DNA of 64,000 nucleotides from Erysipelotrichaceae bacterium. GTDB lineage: Bacteria > Bacillota_I > Bacilli_A > RFN20 > CAG-449. The notes below the pieces were generated by a model. It had not been told where the DNA came from, did not search any database, and saw nothing but the letters and a program-made list of their open reading frames with translations. Where the stretch lies: assembly GCA_015059095.1 (NCBI GenBank), contig SVBA01000007.1:33675-97674 (forward strand), in the 5' to 3' direction. This document shows positions 62,855-64,000 of this stretch, piece after piece; the stretch's first letter is position 1, and each line of letters begins with the position of its first letter. A program made the translations under genes and the position numbers.

Positions 62855-64000
62855 CTATAAATTTTTTAAATCTGATTCAGCATCGAATTCATCTGTAATT
62901 TTATAAATTACCGAATTTACAATTACATTTGAATCATGCGATGAAATTGTTGACTTATAGAATCCTGCTACTTTTGTATCCCAACAAACAAAATCTATCA
63001 ATAGATTTACTTTATTATCTGCAATCGCATAAATACAGAATTCTTTTGTTGTATTATCAAATGTAACAAATATATCTAATCCTTCTTCTGATAATAATGA
63101 ATCGATATATTCACTACCTAATTGTACAGTCTCACCAGCAATTGTTACACTTAATGCATCTGATGAGGAAGATAATACAAGTGAATAAGCAAGACCAGCA
63201 GCTCCCCATCCATCGTATTTAATTGTTTCGGTGAAATCACCTAATTCACTAGATACATATTTAAAATTTTCATGGAAAGCAAAACTGAAATATGCATCGC
63301 TATAATCCCATGTAGATTGACCTGTCCAAGTTTGAGAAGCATGGAACGTTAATGGGTTAGTTTTTGAACATACACTACATGTTCCCTCTACATAAGTATG
63401 ACCTGTCATTGGAATAACATCAACTTCGTTTCCGTCTATACCCACTTTATTTCCACACATAATACATTCTTTATGTGCAGCAATACCATCTGTATTACAT
63501 GAAGCAGAAGTTTCGTTCACATTTCTATAAGAATGTTCAGTTAAAGCAATATTTAATGTATTAAATATTTCATTAACTGAAGTGTCATATGATTTATAAA
63601 TTGAAGTTGTTAATGTACCAAATGTTCCACTATTAGTTTTATATCCGACTTCATAAAAATTACTGATTGTAGAATAACAAGTAATCTCAAATAATTTATC
63701 TAATTGATGATTAGTATAAACATAGCCAGATAATTTATTAGTTTCTTTATTAAAATGTAATACAAAATCTAATCCACTTTCAGATGCAATTCTATCTTTA
63801 TGTTCATCAGCTAGAGTATATGTGCCATATTCTGTCCAAGGTTCTCTACCTAATTTAAGTTTTAATGTTAACACATCATTAGATGAATTAATATACAAAT
63901 AATATGGTTCATATGCAGAACCCCAACACCAATTCTTCCTGCTCTCATTTTTCTTACTTTTGAAAATAAAGAATTATGATCAGATACATCAGATCCAGTA
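62855..64000 (-). CDS. Exported repeat protein, partial and apparently frameshifted
   Basis: The visible frame from 63898 to 62855 (347 residues) has no ATG with RBS at its 5' end; it opens at a TTG after a stop upstream. It holds two copies of a roughly 110-residue beta-rich unit: (…NSSNDVLTLKLKLG… and …SSSSDALSVTIAGE…, each followed by SGLD/EGLD strands), separated by Cys-pair modules (CIMCGN, CSVCSKTN) with a TSASC lead-in like those in the 30039-34619 surface protein. Upstream of 63921 the matching protein continues in another frame (…SKVRKMRAGRIGVG…), and adding one base at the CCCC run 63921-63924 would join them. The N-terminus lies outside the window. Confidence 0.65.

Overview
The window is AT-rich bacterial DNA (roughly 30% G+C by eye), densely coding, and read with the standard bacterial code: TAA, TAG and TGA all end genes, so it is not a Mycoplasma-type code-4 genome. 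Gene content points to a low-G+C member of the Bacillota (Firmicutes), plausibly an uncultured, host-associated Bacilli/Erysipelotrichia-like lineage. The signs are a pyrBC-carAB-pyrKDFE operon with class 1B PyrK/PyrD, a lysine riboswitch, a long-form hibernation factor, a PadR/DUF1700/DUF4097 operon, BspA-type leucine-rich surface proteins and several glycan hydrolases. The lineage is inference; no rRNA lies in the window.

Layout. 1-3.0 kb: an rtcB RNA ligase gene cut by the left edge, divergent from a WYL-domain regulator plus HAD hydrolase pair with a near-consensus promoter. 3.2-12.5 kb: a complete eight-gene UMP biosynthesis operon whose carbamoyl-phosphate synthase small subunit has lost its glutaminase catalytic residues. 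12.5-14.1 kb: a two-gene toxin-antitoxin-like module (HTH fused to a DUF3990/ART-like domain, plus a partner) bounded by a perfect 32-bp direct repeat and carrying palindromic operators, next to tRNA-Arg(CCT). 14.1-17.7 kb: an unusual operon of two COG0523/CobW GTPases (one with a His/Cys-rich insert) and a methyltransferase with a degenerate motif IV. 17.8-20.6 kb: tldD-tldE. 20.6-24.8 kb: divergent alpha-galactosidase and oligo-1,6-glucosidase with a palindrome between them. 24.8-27.0 kb: PadR-DUF1700-DUF4097. 27.2-30.0 kb: a lysine-riboswitch-controlled amino-acid ABC importer. 30.0-34.6 kb: a giant membrane-anchored leucine-rich surface protein.

34.7-48.7 kb (all minus strand): rarA with a tyrosine phosphatase and a small unknown, pullulanase with a cre-like site, gapA, a large exported repeat protein, phosphoglucomutase, two unknowns and an RluA-type pseudouridine synthase. 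48.8-54.8 kb: tRNA-Ser(GGA), glutathione peroxidase, a miniature P-loop protein, GNAT, membrane and unknown proteins, a HAD phosphatase, a shortened aspartokinase and hpf. 54.9-64 kb: an acyltransferase with a zinc ribbon, an orphan SpmA, then a probable glycan-processing cluster (EEP-family phosphatase/nuclease, GH36, two SGNH esterases of which one carries MORN-like repeats, RDD membrane protein) and the C-terminal part of an exported repeat protein that runs off the right edge and appears frameshifted.

Together the genes describe a small-genome heterotroph that makes its own pyrimidines, probably from free ammonia, imports lysine, and lives on alpha-glucans and alpha-galactosides. No CRISPR array, rRNA, transposase or prophage was found.
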